Origin: an uncultured Prevotella sp. | Lineage (GTDB): Bacteria > Bacteroidota > Bacteroidia > Bacteroidales > Bacteroidaceae | Assembly (NCBI GenBank): GCA_947164965.1 | Contig: CAMUYR010000001.1 | Span: 1 to 64,000 of the forward strand | Reading direction: 5' to 3' | Length of the DNA: 64,000 bases | In this document: one piece after another, positions 41,001-50,123 of the stretch | How the letters are laid out: every line of letters begins with the position of its first letter | Numbering within the stretch: position 1 is the first letter of the stretch | Notes under the pieces: generated by a model | What the model was told of the DNA's origin: nothing | Database searches by the model: none | The model's input: only the letters and a program-made list of their open reading frames with translations | Made by a program: the position numbers and the translations under genes

Positions 41001-44000
41001 TGCTGCCGTCGAAGAAGTTGACCTTCATGTCGTCACCTCTTTGGTCGAGGGCGTATGCCACCTCATGCAAGGTGTTATTAAAGTCGATGCTCTTGTCTGA
41101 CGTCACGGTATTTCCGTTGATGGTAGCCGTCAGCTTGCGGTCGGCAGTCAGTCCGAAGCGCAGACCTTTCTCCTCGCCACCATGTGCGAAGACGGTCATG
41201 GGCACTGCATCGGTTGCAGGATTCAGCATCAAGTTCACCGTAAAGCTCTTGCCCGACAGGTTGCGGTTGCCCTGTGTACAAGCAACAGCTTTACCGTCGA
41301 AGCTCAGTGATGTCGATATCGAGAGATCATTGCTGTTCGGCGTGCCTAACATTTCGAAGTTGTTAATCTTGCTCAGGTAGTTGCCGGCAATGGGTTCAGA
41401 GAACTGTATCTTGATGTCATCGCCGATACCCAGGATGCCATCGGTAGGCTTTGGTGTGCCGAAGGCTACTGGCCTGCGCGTATCCTTAATACCTGTCAGG
41501 ATTGGCGAGCTGCCTGTCAGGAATCCGTTGCCGTGACGACAGTAGTTCACGGCCCTCAGATCGTAGCGCTGCTCGATTTCGTGAGGATTGGTCTCACCAT
41601 AGAACCTGGCCACGATAATGCCGTCACTCGGTATGGTGTCGGTGACACCGCTGGCCTTAGCCATCAGTTCCTTGTCGGCATAGTACGAGCAGACGTTCAC
41701 CCAGTCCTTGTCGCCCTGCGTCGTCAGCTTATACTGCAACTCGATATGGTCGAAGCCGCGATAGTTGGTGTCGAAGCCGTCAATACGTACGGGCATGTAC
41801 CATGACTCTTGTTTGCCGTCGTACGGACTCTCGGTGTTTATCACCCAGTTATAGCTGGGCGAGCTCACATTCACCAGACCTGCCGTAGGCACGAAGTGTG
41901 CCGAGAACTTGCATTCGAATACGCGGTTGGCATCTTCAGGATCGTACAGACATAGCGTCAGGTCGTTATAGTCGAACTCCTTGCCGGCCCATACCTCAAT
42001 CTGTTTGGTGAATACCGTCACCTCGTTGTTTTTGTCGCGACAGGGGTACAAAATGATGTTCACACCCTGCGAGTTCATTGGGGTACCGTCTATCAGCACC
42101 TTGGCACCATTGGGGTTGCTGCTCCCCAACAGGTAGTAGTTGAAGACGAGCGAAGCTCGCTCCGGATAATCACTCTCGTTAGCCATGTGCAGCGTGAAGC
42201 GGGCAGGCTGGTCAAACGGCACGTTGCTCACCACGGGCTCGTCAATCCAGATGCGGGGCTTGTCAGCAGCGATGGTGGCTGCATCCAGCACGGTACCCGG
42301 CTGGTACCACTTCGTCACGCGCTCACCCTCGTAAGGTTCGCAGGTCACACCGGCACGGGTGCGGAATACAAAGTTAGAATAGACTGCCGTCGTATCCTGT
42401 ACCCAGCTCAAGCCGCCTGTGCTGCCCAGACGTCCGTTGCGCACGTCGTCGAGCACCTCTTCAGTCAACTTGTAGAACTGGTTTTGGTCTTTGTTATATG
42501 TGTATTGCGTCTCCGTACGATAGACATCCACCATCAGGCTCGACTTGCTCGATGCCGACAGCGTGAAGCCCGTCTTCTTGGAGTAAGTCTCAGAGGTCGT
42601 GAACTTGTCGTTGAAGTTGACCGAAATGATAGGCAGGAAGGAAATCTGAGTGGTAGTCTCTCCGAAACTAATCGATACACTTGTTACATTATTATCCTTA
42701 TCGACTGAAACTGCACCTTCCGTTGATGTAGTGGCTTTACCACTTGTCAACGCAGCCTCTATAGTCTTCATCAGCGGTTCGAAGACTCCACCTAAAACGC
42801 CAAGGTTTCCAAAGCCGGACAATAGCGGGTAGCGTAAATAGCGCGTGCCATTCGTGACAGTGCTGAAGTTCTCGCTGTACTGGATATTGGCAGCACCGTC
42901 AAAGTCGTAGCGCTTCACCAGATTTCTATCCAGAACGCTGAGCTTTTCCTGCTCGTTCTTGGCCAGCATGCTAATCCAGGCATACATCTCCTGGTTGAGG
43001 GCGCTGATGCTGTCGTTTTTCAGGGTCTGTCCCTCAGGATAGAAAGGTTTGTAAGAGCCCTTCAAACCATAGTTCTCATCGTTGGCATCCACCGTGCTGA
43101 CGTAAGTCGTATAGCCACGCTGGTTGGCAAGCGCCTGGGCATAGCTGTCGGCAGTGCCCTTGGGCAGCAGCAGCGAGTTGCGAATCTTCATCAAGTCGGG
43201 CAGCAGCTCGTTCTCAATGTAGTGCTGGGTATGGATGAAGGTCGACTTCACCTTTGGATAGACCTGCATCACCTCGTCGCGCACCAGATAGACAGGCTTG
43301 CCATTATTGTCAGTGCCTGTGGCAAGCACCTTGGTCGTACCGTCGGGCACCTTAATCTTAGCCGTGTTGCCGTCCTTGTCGGTCATCTCGTACGTACCGC
43401 CGCCATGCTGCTTCACAATCTGGTACATGCTTTCGGGAATGACGCGCACGGCCATGGCGTCTTCGAAGACCACATTCTCCGTCGTACCGATGAAGATGTC
43501 GGCCTTGCCACCAATCCACTTCTTGCCGCTTGATGTCTGGATGCGCTCGGTGACGTCCATATTGTAGTTATAGGTCCACGACATGTTGAAGTTGGTCTGA
43601 AGTTTAAGGTTAAGACCATTCTCAACCTTGCTGGTTTCTATCGTTCCGGCAGTGGTACCGCTTCCTTCAGGTGCAGCAACCATACCATTATAGATGGTCA
43701 TGGCCTTACCCGTCTTCGATGTGAGGGAGAATCCCAATGTGGCACCTAACTCCCAGTTGTAGCCATAGCTCAGCTTGGTGCCGGCCTCAATGTAGGCAGA
43801 ACTGCCGCCGCCTGGCGGGTCGCGCAGGATGTCGAAGAGTTGGGGTGTTCCTGCCACGACTGCCTTACGGCCCTGTGCCTTGGCTCTGGTAGCCATCACA
43901 TAGCCTTGCAGAATCTTGCCGTTGAAGGGCTTAATGTCGTAGAACGAGTTGTCGTACTCCAGCGTGATGCTGACGCTCTTCAGCGCATGGTCACCCTCCA

Positions 44001-47000
44001 TGGTGAAGGTGGTGTTGTCGGGCGTGAAGATATAAGACGCACCGCCCTGCTCGTCGAGATCACACTCCCATTGTGCCGTCTTCGACTCGGTGGTCAGCGC
44101 ATTCTGAATCTTGACCTTACCGCCACTGAGGTTCACGATGTCCGCCTCGCCGTTTATCTTGTTGTTCCAATAGTATTTCTCACAGGCCTGCAAGATCCAT
44201 CCGTAGGGTGAGCCAGCCATGAAGACAGGATAGCCGAAGGCATAGATATCGTCCACTCTTGTGGTGTCCACCTTGTTCTTCTGCTGGTACCAGATGGTCA
44301 TCTCAGCCTTGTTGCCGATATTGTCGTTGGCCGTCAGTTTCTTCACACCGTAGTATTTCTCGCCGCCCGGATTATACTGGGTGACTTCCACCGTAGGCGC
44401 GGCATGATAGATGCGGCTGTACTCGCAGGTGTCGCCCATGACGTTGAACGACAGGTCGACGGTCTCACCCACCTTGCCTTGCTGGAACAGGGTGGCATAG
44501 CCTTCGCCAGACACTTCTATCACCTTGTACTTGGCGGGGTGAAGCATGACTTGGTATTCACCCGTCTTGGCGTCGGGACGGATGGTCAGCATGTGGCGGG
44601 TGACATCCACCCGTGTCGTGTCCCCTTCGGCAGCACCGAAGACATTCTTGTAAGAGGCACTCTTCACCGTCTCGTCATCCTGCTTGCGGATGAGGTAAGA
44701 GACGTTGTCGCCCTCCAACTGCATCACAATCTTGATAGAGTCGCCCAGATTGTTCTTCGACAGGCTCTTGCCCAGGGGCTTGCTGCCCTGCACGTCGCCA
44801 CCCACCACGCGACCGCGCAGCATGACGGTGGTAGAGTCCCAGAAGTACACGCCTGCTACATTCTTATTGAAATTGTATTCAAAGCGATGCTTTGGATCTG
44901 TGGCATTATGGTTCTCTAAGAAACCGTCGTTGGCAAACTTATGACCATTCTTCACCACCTGCACCTTGTGGTTACCCTTGGGTATGCTCAGCGAGAAGGC
45001 GCCCTGCGTGTCGGTCGTGATGAGATGCTGGCTGGCATCGTGAATCAACTGTCCGTCCAGCTTGAACGATGCACCAGACACAGGCATCGAGGTGTCGCGG
45101 TAATAGACATTGCCTGACAGCACATAGTAGGTGTCCATGTGGAAATTGAAGTTCTTCGCCCAGTTGGAATTCTGTCCGAAGGTAACTAAGCCCACGTCCT
45201 GTCCGCTGGGACTGGTATAAGAACCCCGGTCGCCCGACGTAGCTACCCATACACGGTAGTTGCCGTTGGTGTTACCGTTCGCATCAACCTGGAAGGGCAG
45301 TCCGCGGAACACATAGTAACCCGTAGCGTCGGATATAGTCATATAGTAAGCATTGGCTCCAGGTATCGTTCCCACAGGCTCACAATAGACGGTGTCTCCT
45401 GCAAGAGCTGTGCCATCGGCCAGTCGCAGGTAACCTTCAATCATACCTGTGGTCTCACAGGCACCCGTACAGGTCATGCTCTCGATGTTGGTGCCCTCAC
45501 ACTGGTAGACGCTCTCTACGCGGTAGTCGTACACCTGCTGCACGAGCACAGTCTTGTCCTCATAGGACAGCAAATTCAGGTTGGTGGCGATGGTGTCGGT
45601 CCAAGCGGCATTGGAATTGTCGGTATGGTTACGACGAAGAATGCGGAAGAAGTCGTGGTCGCCACCGGTCGTCGACCATTTCAGCTCTACGCTGCTCTGC
45701 TTCTTCGTGGCTTCGAGCGTGGTGATGCGGTTGCCGTTCTGGAAACGGTAGTTAGCCAGGTCGCCAGTCTCTTTCTTGCTGACAGCATAGACGGCTGTAT
45801 CCTTCTCAAAGCCCGCAATCTTCAGAGGTGACTTGGCGCGAATAATCATCAGGTCGAAGGAGTAGTCCACGCACTTGCGCGTCAGCTCCTGCCTGAACTG
45901 ATGCTTCTCCAGGGCTTCTTTGTTGTCTGACAAGTCCACGATTTTGCTTTCCACGCCCTTCTCACCGTGCATGTTGATGCGCAACTGCATCTTGGCACGC
46001 TTGTCCCAGACAGTGCTACAGTAGATGCTACCCTCAGTACGTTCGAATTGGGGTACAAGGGTGCTGCCTGCTATCTGCCACTTGTCGCCTAACTTCGAGA
46101 GCAGGTCGGTATCAGAGAAATTCATGGCGGTATTACCCTGACCAATGGACTTGGCTTCCATCTTCGGAACCACCATGCCGCCTTCCTCAGTCCAATTACC
46201 ACCTAACTTCGCTATCAGCGTTTGGTTCGACAATTTACCGGCATTGCGGTTGCCGCTGTACACACTAGCCCAGTCATGCGTGCTATAGTTCGTGTTGTCA
46301 CAATTATATGGAGTTAAGTAATTATATTTAGGACCCATTGGGTGTTCAAATATTTTGAAGCACATAGCGAGGTTTATAATATTGGAGTAGGAACCATTCT
46401 CGTAGCAATTGTAAATAGTCCAATTGACAGACCCAATGTCGGAATAACAAATGAAGGGAGCGGCGTAGGAGTCATTCGAATTGGAGGCTGTAATGGTACC
46501 GTCAAACAGGCAGTTAGACATGTAAGCATTGGAGCGTCCTGCATTCTGGATGAACCCAGAGGCTTTGCAGTCTTTGGAAGTATCTGTAATGTCGGCAGAT
46601 ACGCGGACATGCATCACATTGAAGTTTCCCGAAGTACGAACATTCTTCACCAAACCTGCCGGATCATCACCACGAATAGTACCCGAGATATGGAGATATA
46701 AGATTGACGATGAGCCAGCGTAAGCGAACGGGGCAGCTGAGCCTCCATTAGTGGCATCGATATTGCAATTGATGGTGTGACCATTGCCATTGAAGAAGCC
46801 GGAATAGGGGTGTGCTTCCGTGCCTATTGACTCAGTGATGGTGATGTCGGCATTCAAGATGGCGTTGACATCGCCGTTGCTTGCCTCCACCTTGTTTTTG
46901 AAGGTTTTCCAGTCGTCAGAGTTGCGAATGATAAAGAATTCCTTGCCATCGATGGTTGTTGTCTCACTGCCGTCGTAGAGCTCGGAATAGTAGCAATTAA

Positions 47001-48981
47001 TTAAATCCAACTCTATCTTATCCGTATTATAGCGGGCAAAGGTCCGACAGTTATCCAGCTTGGTGCTTATCTGCGCAGGGTTGAAGTAACAATTGTAAAA
47101 ACTTGGGTTGTTAATTGCATAATCTATCCAACCAACGAAACCACCATTGCTGTGGCATTTGTCGCCTGTAAAGCTGCCATCAAAAAGGCAATTATCAAAA
47201 GATATATAGCCTCTTTTAATCACGTGGGCAACAAAACCACCATTGGTGGCATCGCCATCGACAGAACTTTCAAGGGTAACAGAAGATTGACAGTTGTGGA
47301 ACTCAATATCATATTCAGAATACAAATCGGCGCCTGCTACACCTACTATACCGCCACAGAATTTCGCGCTCGAACTGATAGTACCGGCGACTCTCAGGTT
47401 TTTGAACTTTGCTCTTTGAGCATAGCGGAAGGGAGCCGTATATTCTTGTGTACTCTTGTAATTGACGGTCAGCGTGTGGCCATTGCCATCGAAGGTGCCT
47501 CTGTAGGGATTGTCCGAGGTTCCTACCATGGTCTGACTCTCGTCGAGGTAGATGTCGGCGCCAAGGATGGCATTGAGATTATTCCGTCCGCTACCTTTCA
47601 CCATAGCGGCAAAACGCTCCCAGTCGGCAGCAGTACGGATGATAAAACGGTTGTCGTTATCATATTCCGGACCGCTCAAGTTGAACGAGAAGTCCACATG
47701 GTGCTCATCGTCGTTCCAGATGCTGCTGCGAGTAACCGTGGCATTGTTGATGCCATAGAGCGCAATATTGGCAGGTATCTGCACCTGCGTATATTTGGCG
47801 GCATCCACCCATCCCCACACCGACGTGCACTGACGGCGCACGCGATAAGTAACGGGCTTGCCTTCATAGCGGTCCAGCATGAAGGAGTCGATGACTTCGT
47901 AGTATCCCTTCGTACGCTCATACTGCTCCAAGGCAATCGTCGTCCATGCGGCATCGTCGGGGTCGGTGCTGCCCGTCATGTTACGCTGCACTTCAAACAG
48001 GTCGTTGTCCATGATGTCGTAGGTGTTGGGCAAATCAATCCTCCACCCTACCACCACCTTGCCGTCAGGCTTCATACTTGCCGTCATGCCTGTAGGCGTA
48101 TGGAGCATGGGGACTTCTATGGAGTTGGATTCCAGCCTGCCGGGAATGACTTTGCCGTTCGTGGCAACTGCCTCACCGCTCATGACCACGCTCGAATAGG
48201 GTCGGTCCATCGGAATGTGGACATAGCCTGACAGATTCTTACTGGATTCTACTTTGCTAATGGAGACATGATCGGTTTCGGCATCCACCATACGCAGCTT
48301 GGTATCGCTCAGTGACTTCACCTGTGCATACCAGGGTATCATGATATAACCGGCACTCGACTTGTCGAAAGCCAGCACGGGATCGCTCAGTGTGATGGAG
48401 GCTTGCGAGGAATTCGGACAATCATAGGAACTGAGCTGATACTCTAACTCTCCGCCATTATAACGGCTGTCCCAACGGAACTTAACGCGGAATTTAAGCG
48501 TCTTGCCACACCACTGGTAAGGCACCTTCCAGCGAATCTTCGCCGTTTGGTGGTCATCGTCGTCAACATCGCGTTTCAGCGTCCACGACCTGCCTCCATC
48601 GTTGCGCGTAAAGCTGACAGTACCGCTGGTGGTGTTAGTTACACTGAATTCGCCGTCAGCCTTCGCCTGGAAGGTGGTTGGCTTGTCCTTTTCGCGCGAA
48701 CTGTCGTAGTAATAATACAGCAGTTGTGTCTCGCTCTCACCCTCAGGCGTGACATAGATGTAACCCCACGTGACAGCATCGTTCGACGATGTGTCCCAGA
48801 TAAACACGGGGATGGAAAACTCAATCTCGGCATCGCCGCAGACCATCCACGAGAAGTTCGACGCATTCCTGAAATAGTCGGCACTGCCGTCAGCCTTCGT
48901 ATTCAGACTTACTGCCAATAGGCAGGCCAGCAGGAACAGGCGCCCAAGTACACAACTTAGATAGTTTTTCATTCTCTTCAT
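38089..48981 (-). CDS. Giant (3630-aa) multidomain secreted surface protein with LamG domains
   Basis: Signal peptide residues 1-31. Visible parts in order: beta-sandwich/fibronectin-like region (~35-420); two GLUG-type beta-helix blocks, each starting WxxF and containing a DGNGHT or NGNGHT motif (~447-660 and ~687-900); fibronectin-like segments (~1100-1180); two carboxypeptidase-regulatory-like domains (~1180-1240 and ~1284-1345); a long unique core (~1400-2300); two LamG/jelly-roll domains (~2550-2700 and ~2760-2910; WHHFAMTVNRSQ); cadherin/Ig-like parts; a C-terminal YNVGGVLIGKKPTQSGVYIY unit of the kind used as cell-surface tail in Bacteroidales. Likely an adhesin or matrix protein. Clustered with a barrel protein and lipoproteins on the same strand. 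The size is exceptional, and the frame is unbroken over 10.9 kb. Confidence 0.8.
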   Translation of the reverse strand: MKRMKNYLSCVLGRLFLLACLLAVSLNTKADGSADYFRNASNFSWMVCGDAEIEFSIPVFIWDTSSNDAVTWGYIYVTPEGESETQLLYYYYDSSREKDKPTTFQAKADGEFSVTNTTSGTVSFTRNDGGRSWTLKRDVDDDDHQTAKIRWKVPYQWCGKTLKFRVKFRWDSRYNGGELEYQLSSYDCPNSSQASITLSDPVLAFDKSSAGYIMIPWYAQVKSLSDTKLRMVDAETDHVSISKVESSKNLSGYVHIPMDRPYSSVVMSGEAVATNGKVIPGRLESNSIEVPMLHTPTGMTASMKPDGKVVVGWRIDLPNTYDIMDNDLFEVQRNMTGSTDPDDAAWTTIALEQYERTKGYYEVIDSFMLDRYEGKPVTYRVRRQCTSVWGWVDAAKYTQVQIPANIALYGINNATVTRSSIWNDDEHHVDFSFNLSGPEYDNDNRFIIRTAADWERFAAMVKGSGRNNLNAILGADIYLDESQTMVGTSDNPYRGTFDGNGHTLTVNYKSTQEYTAPFRYAQRAKFKNLRVAGTISSSAKFCGGIVGVAGADLYSEYDIEFHNCQSSVTLESSVDGDATNGGFVAHVIKRGYISFDNCLFDGSFTGDKCHSNGGFVGWIDYAINNPSFYNCYFNPAQISTKLDNCRTFARYNTDKIELDLINCYYSELYDGSETTTIDGKEFFIIRNSDDWKTFKNKVEASNGDVNAILNADITITESIGTEAHPYSGFFNGNGHTINCNIDATNGGSAAPFAYAGSSSILYLHISGTIRGDDPAGLVKNVRTSGNFNVMHVRVSADITDTSKDCKASGFIQNAGRSNAYMSNCLFDGTITASNSNDSYAAPFICYSDIGSVNWTIYNCYENGSYSNIINLAMCFKIFEHPMGPKYNYLTPYNCDNTNYSTHDWASVYSGNRNAGKLSNQTLIAKLGGNWTEEGGMVVPKMEAKSIGQGNTAMNFSDTDLLSKLGDKWQIAGSTLVPQFERTEGSIYCSTVWDKRAKMQLRINMHGEKGVESKIVDLSDNKEALEKHQFRQELTRKCVDYSFDLMIIRAKSPLKIAGFEKDTAVYAVSKKETGDLANYRFQNGNRITTLEATKKQSSVELKWSTTGGDHDFFRILRRNHTDNSNAAWTDTIATNLNLLSYEDKTVLVQQVYDYRVESVYQCEGTNIESMTCTGACETTGMIEGYLRLADGTALAGDTVYCEPVGTIPGANAYYMTISDATGYYVFRGLPFQVDANGNTNGNYRVWVATSGDRGSYTSPSGQDVGLVTFGQNSNWAKNFNFHMDTYYVLSGNVYYRDTSMPVSGASFKLDGQLIHDASQHLITTDTQGAFSLSIPKGNHKVQVVKNGHKFANDGFLENHNATDPKHRFEYNFNKNVAGVYFWDSTTVMLRGRVVGGDVQGSKPLGKSLSKNNLGDSIKIVMQLEGDNVSYLIRKQDDETVKSASYKNVFGAAEGDTTRVDVTRHMLTIRPDAKTGEYQVMLHPAKYKVIEVSGEGYATLFQQGKVGETVDLSFNVMGDTCEYSRIYHAAPTVEVTQYNPGGEKYYGVKKLTANDNIGNKAEMTIWYQQKNKVDTTRVDDIYAFGYPVFMAGSPYGWILQACEKYYWNNKINGEADIVNLSGGKVKIQNALTTESKTAQWECDLDEQGGASYIFTPDNTTFTMEGDHALKSVSITLEYDNSFYDIKPFNGKILQGYVMATRAKAQGRKAVVAGTPQLFDILRDPPGGGSSAYIEAGTKLSYGYNWELGATLGFSLTSKTGKAMTIYNGMVAAPEGSGTTAGTIETSKVENGLNLKLQTNFNMSWTYNYNMDVTERIQTSSGKKWIGGKADIFIGTTENVVFEDAMAVRVIPESMYQIVKQHGGGTYEMTDKDGNTAKIKVPDGTTKVLATGTDNNGKPVYLVRDEVMQVYPKVKSTFIHTQHYIENELLPDLMKIRNSLLLPKGTADSYAQALANQRGYTTYVSTVDANDENYGLKGSYKPFYPEGQTLKNDSISALNQEMYAWISMLAKNEQEKLSVLDRNLVKRYDFDGAANIQYSENFSTVTNGTRYLRYPLLSGFGNLGVLGGVFEPLMKTIEAALTSGKATTSTEGAVSVDKDNNVTSVSISFGETTTQISFLPIISVNFNDKFTTSETYSKKTGFTLSASSKSSLMVDVYRTETQYTYNKDQNQFYKLTEEVLDDVRNGRLGSTGGLSWVQDTTAVYSNFVFRTRAGVTCEPYEGERVTKWYQPGTVLDAATIAADKPRIWIDEPVVSNVPFDQPARFTLHMANESDYPERASLVFNYYLLGSSNPNGAKVLIDGTPMNSQGVNIILYPCRDKNNEVTVFTKQIEVWAGKEFDYNDLTLCLYDPEDANRVFECKFSAHFVPTAGLVNVSSPSYNWVINTESPYDGKQESWYMPVRIDGFDTNYRGFDHIELQYKLTTQGDKDWVNVCSYYADKELMAKASGVTDTIPSDGIIVARFYGETNPHEIEQRYDLRAVNYCRHGNGFLTGSSPILTGIKDTRRPVAFGTPKPTDGILGIGDDIKIQFSEPIAGNYLSKINNFEMLGTPNSNDLSISTSLSFDGKAVACTQGNRNLSGKSFTVNLMLNPATDAVPMTVFAHGGEEKGLRFGLTADRKLTATINGNTVTSDKSIDFNNTLHEVAYALDQRGDDMKVNFFDGSTPIGSKPLSDKYEGSSLMLLGADSKGETMYKGEMLEFRLWNRAMEGGELSSYSNKKLTGYESGLLDYYPMNEGEGELCYDKASGSMDLMLLGTSWKRPAGISMKFDGSKGLLLDKNKFVRTNKHDYTLTFWFRTNDENATLFSNGEAERGQENQINIGVKDRKLYVRSSGFEKETSAFVSEGSWHHFAMTVNRSQNVANIYVDKKLRESFAADSLSGILSDQDIALGATYKDKNTVVNAMKGNIDEVGMFSSVLPVNLIKEYSNHTPIGTMTALMAYLDFGRSERQDDNTQLLMPTGISVKRYTDDLGNILARRDTLVATAEVEKLADRSTYAPMVSNAQLSNLRYGFVANDNELYIDINEPDFMIEKTNVYVTVKEVPDLQGNLMASPITLNLFVYRNPLRWDVKRIEKDLKYGEGVTFEATVKNLSGVSQNYALEDLPLWINVSQTEGVLDALDEQKITFTISPYINIGTYNEQIALVGDNKMSEPLPITLRVRGDEPDWVVGDSLIQKNQTMMMVARVKIDGVVASSKEDILAAFDDNYRPLGVAHIEVNDNANANEALAYLTIFSDHKADASLPKMTFRFFDASEGKVYSVKPADGKEYTFEKDAIIGTDVNPVILQNSYDYVQAIKLKKGWNWVSFNVIPKKGTTLGQFLNSISKWDNEDMIMTVNGTNSETYTCRATKKNAIGQKWDKGDEVVAINPAQMYSIFSKSDKTIYLEGELDREYITVHKNWNRIGYNSTINLPIAQALADYLEQAQVGDVVKSQDQFAIVSQTATGLAWKGSLQYMEAGKGYMMKRLADSEVKFLYPLYFNDSRYSSTSEAAAPKRSAVSTATTMNIVAAVEGVETEAGDKLVVFRDGDRMAEAELTIDNETQHLFYLNIGSDTNNNEALTFVLERDGETVAMTGSHINYVPDQVLGTPEQPTTINFTALDQMPHDGQWYNVGGVLIGKKPTQSGVYIYNGKAVVVK

Positions 48982-49006
48982 AATCTTATCGTTTTAAATA
49001 TTTGTA

Positions 49007-49068
49007 GCCGCCGAGGGAGTCGAACCCTCGACGGCATAAGGGGATAATAGTATAGCGCCCCGGGCGCT
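49007..49068 (-). other. Two strong hairpins in the leader of the giant gene; one tRNA T-arm-like
   Basis: Hairpin 1 (49054-49068) is the palindrome AGCGCCC-C-GGGCGCT just after the barrel gene. Hairpin 2 (49007-49035) has an 11-bp stem with one G-U pair and the loop TTCGACT. On the minus strand hairpin 2 reads like a tRNA T-arm (GAGGG-TTCGACT-CCCTC) plus acceptor strand GGCGGCT and A. No 5' tRNA half exists nearby. It could be a tRNA 3'-end scar or an mRNA structure controlling the giant gene. Confidence 0.5.
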
Positions 49069-49071
49069 TGT

Positions 49072-49665
49072 TTAAAGGGCGAACTTATAGCCCAAGGTAA
49101 CCTGGAACAGGTCGCTGCGCAACTTGTTACCGTCGTCTGCCTTGTTCGTATTGCTAAGACCTAAATTGTAACGAAGGTCAAGAACAACATTGCTAATCTC
49201 GTAAGAAACACCAATGGGAATGGAGAGGTTGAGCTTCTCGCAACTATTCTTGATATCAGTATCTTCAGCCTTGGCACTCATCAGGAAACCGAACTGCACA
49301 CCAGTCTTCAGAGCGAGGCCCTTAGCAACGTAGAAATTACCTGTCAGAGGAACGTTCAGATAGTCGAGCTTATAGGTTTCTTTCAAACCATTTCCCTCCA
49401 TTTTCCAACCTTGCTGAGCGTAGTTCAAACCAGCGGCTATACCCAGCCACTCCGTGGCATAGTATTCACCTTCAACACCGGCTACCAATCCTACGCGTGA
49501 CTTATTGTCAACGCCAGAGTATGTTTTCCATTCGCCAGACAACATACCGATACCGATACCGACCTTGGGCTGGAGTGTGAATGTACCATTGTCACGCAAA
49601 GTGTTCTGTGCACTGGCTGTCAGGGCAACTGTTGCCATGAACAGCATCATCATGATTTTTTTCAT
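49072..49665 (-). CDS. Outer-membrane beta-barrel protein (porin family, PorT-like)
   Basis: A 197-residue protein with signal ending ASAQ and an eight-strand OMP_b-brl pattern: KVGIGIGMLSGEWKT, SRVGLVAGVEGEYYA, WLGIAAGLNYAQQG, YLNVPLTGNFYVAKG, and a final FQVTLGYKFAL ending in the residue pattern of outer-membrane barrels. Role unknown, often structural or assembly-related. It lies 90 bp before the giant gene, with two hairpins between them, and 59 bp after the lipoprotein gene. It likely belongs to the same surface operon. Confidence 0.8.
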   Translation of the reverse strand: MKKIMMMLFMATVALTASAQNTLRDNGTFTLQPKVGIGIGMLSGEWKTYSGVDNKSRVGLVAGVEGEYYATEWLGIAAGLNYAQQGWKMEGNGLKETYKLDYLNVPLTGNFYVAKGLALKTGVQFGFLMSAKAEDTDIKNSCEKLNLSIPIGVSYEISNVVLDLRYNLGLSNTNKADDGNKLRSDLFQVTLGYKFAL

Positions 49666-49724
49666 AATTCTTTGTTAAATGTTAAATATTCCGTAAAAAA
49701 CGGTTTCTTAATAAAGACTACTCA

Positions 49725-50087
49725 TTACTCTGCATACTTCATCGTAAAAGTCTTGATGGTGGTGAAGTTTGAGCCGTCAGATGACCTCTGTAAATAAAGA
49801 TTACCTTGGAGGTACTGGTTGTTGTAGGTGTCAACTATCGTCTGTAAGCGGTTAATCAAGTTATTCTCATCGACAACGGTGTTCTGGATTGACGCCATCA
49901 GGTTGCTCAGTTCAGTAGTGAAAGCGACTGCTGCTTCCTGATTACTATACTTTATGTCATCGCTAAGTTTATAATAGACTTTTTCTGATTTATACTCTGT
50001 TTTTTCCTCGCTGCAAGAAGTAAATACTACACTTGTCATTGTCATGCAGATTAAGGCAACTGTGGCCATTAGATACTTTTTCATCAT
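49725..50087 (-). CDS. Small putative lipoprotein
   Basis: A 120-residue lipoprotein (signal ending VFTSC, then SEEKTEYKSEK). The mature part is a helical stretch (QEAAVAFTTELSNLMASIQN) followed by a strand-like end (NLYLQRSSDGSNFTTIKTF). No family recognised. It sits between the 257-aa periplasmic protein (36 bp gap) and the beta-barrel gene, and most likely belongs to the surface operon. Confidence 0.65.
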   Translation of the reverse strand: MMKKYLMATVALICMTMTSVVFTSCSEEKTEYKSEKVYYKLSDDIKYSNQEAAVAFTTELSNLMASIQNTVVDENNLINRLQTIVDTYNNQYLQGNLYLQRSSDGSNFTTIKTFTMKYAE

Positions 50088-50123
50088 TGTTAAATTTTAA
50101 TTACTTATTGATATTAATAATGT

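Noticed and set aside
47152..48231. 359-residue plus-strand frame opposite the giant gene
   Set aside because: Antisense of a continuous, domain-bearing 3630-aa gene; low-complexity residue pattern and no family or signal recognised.
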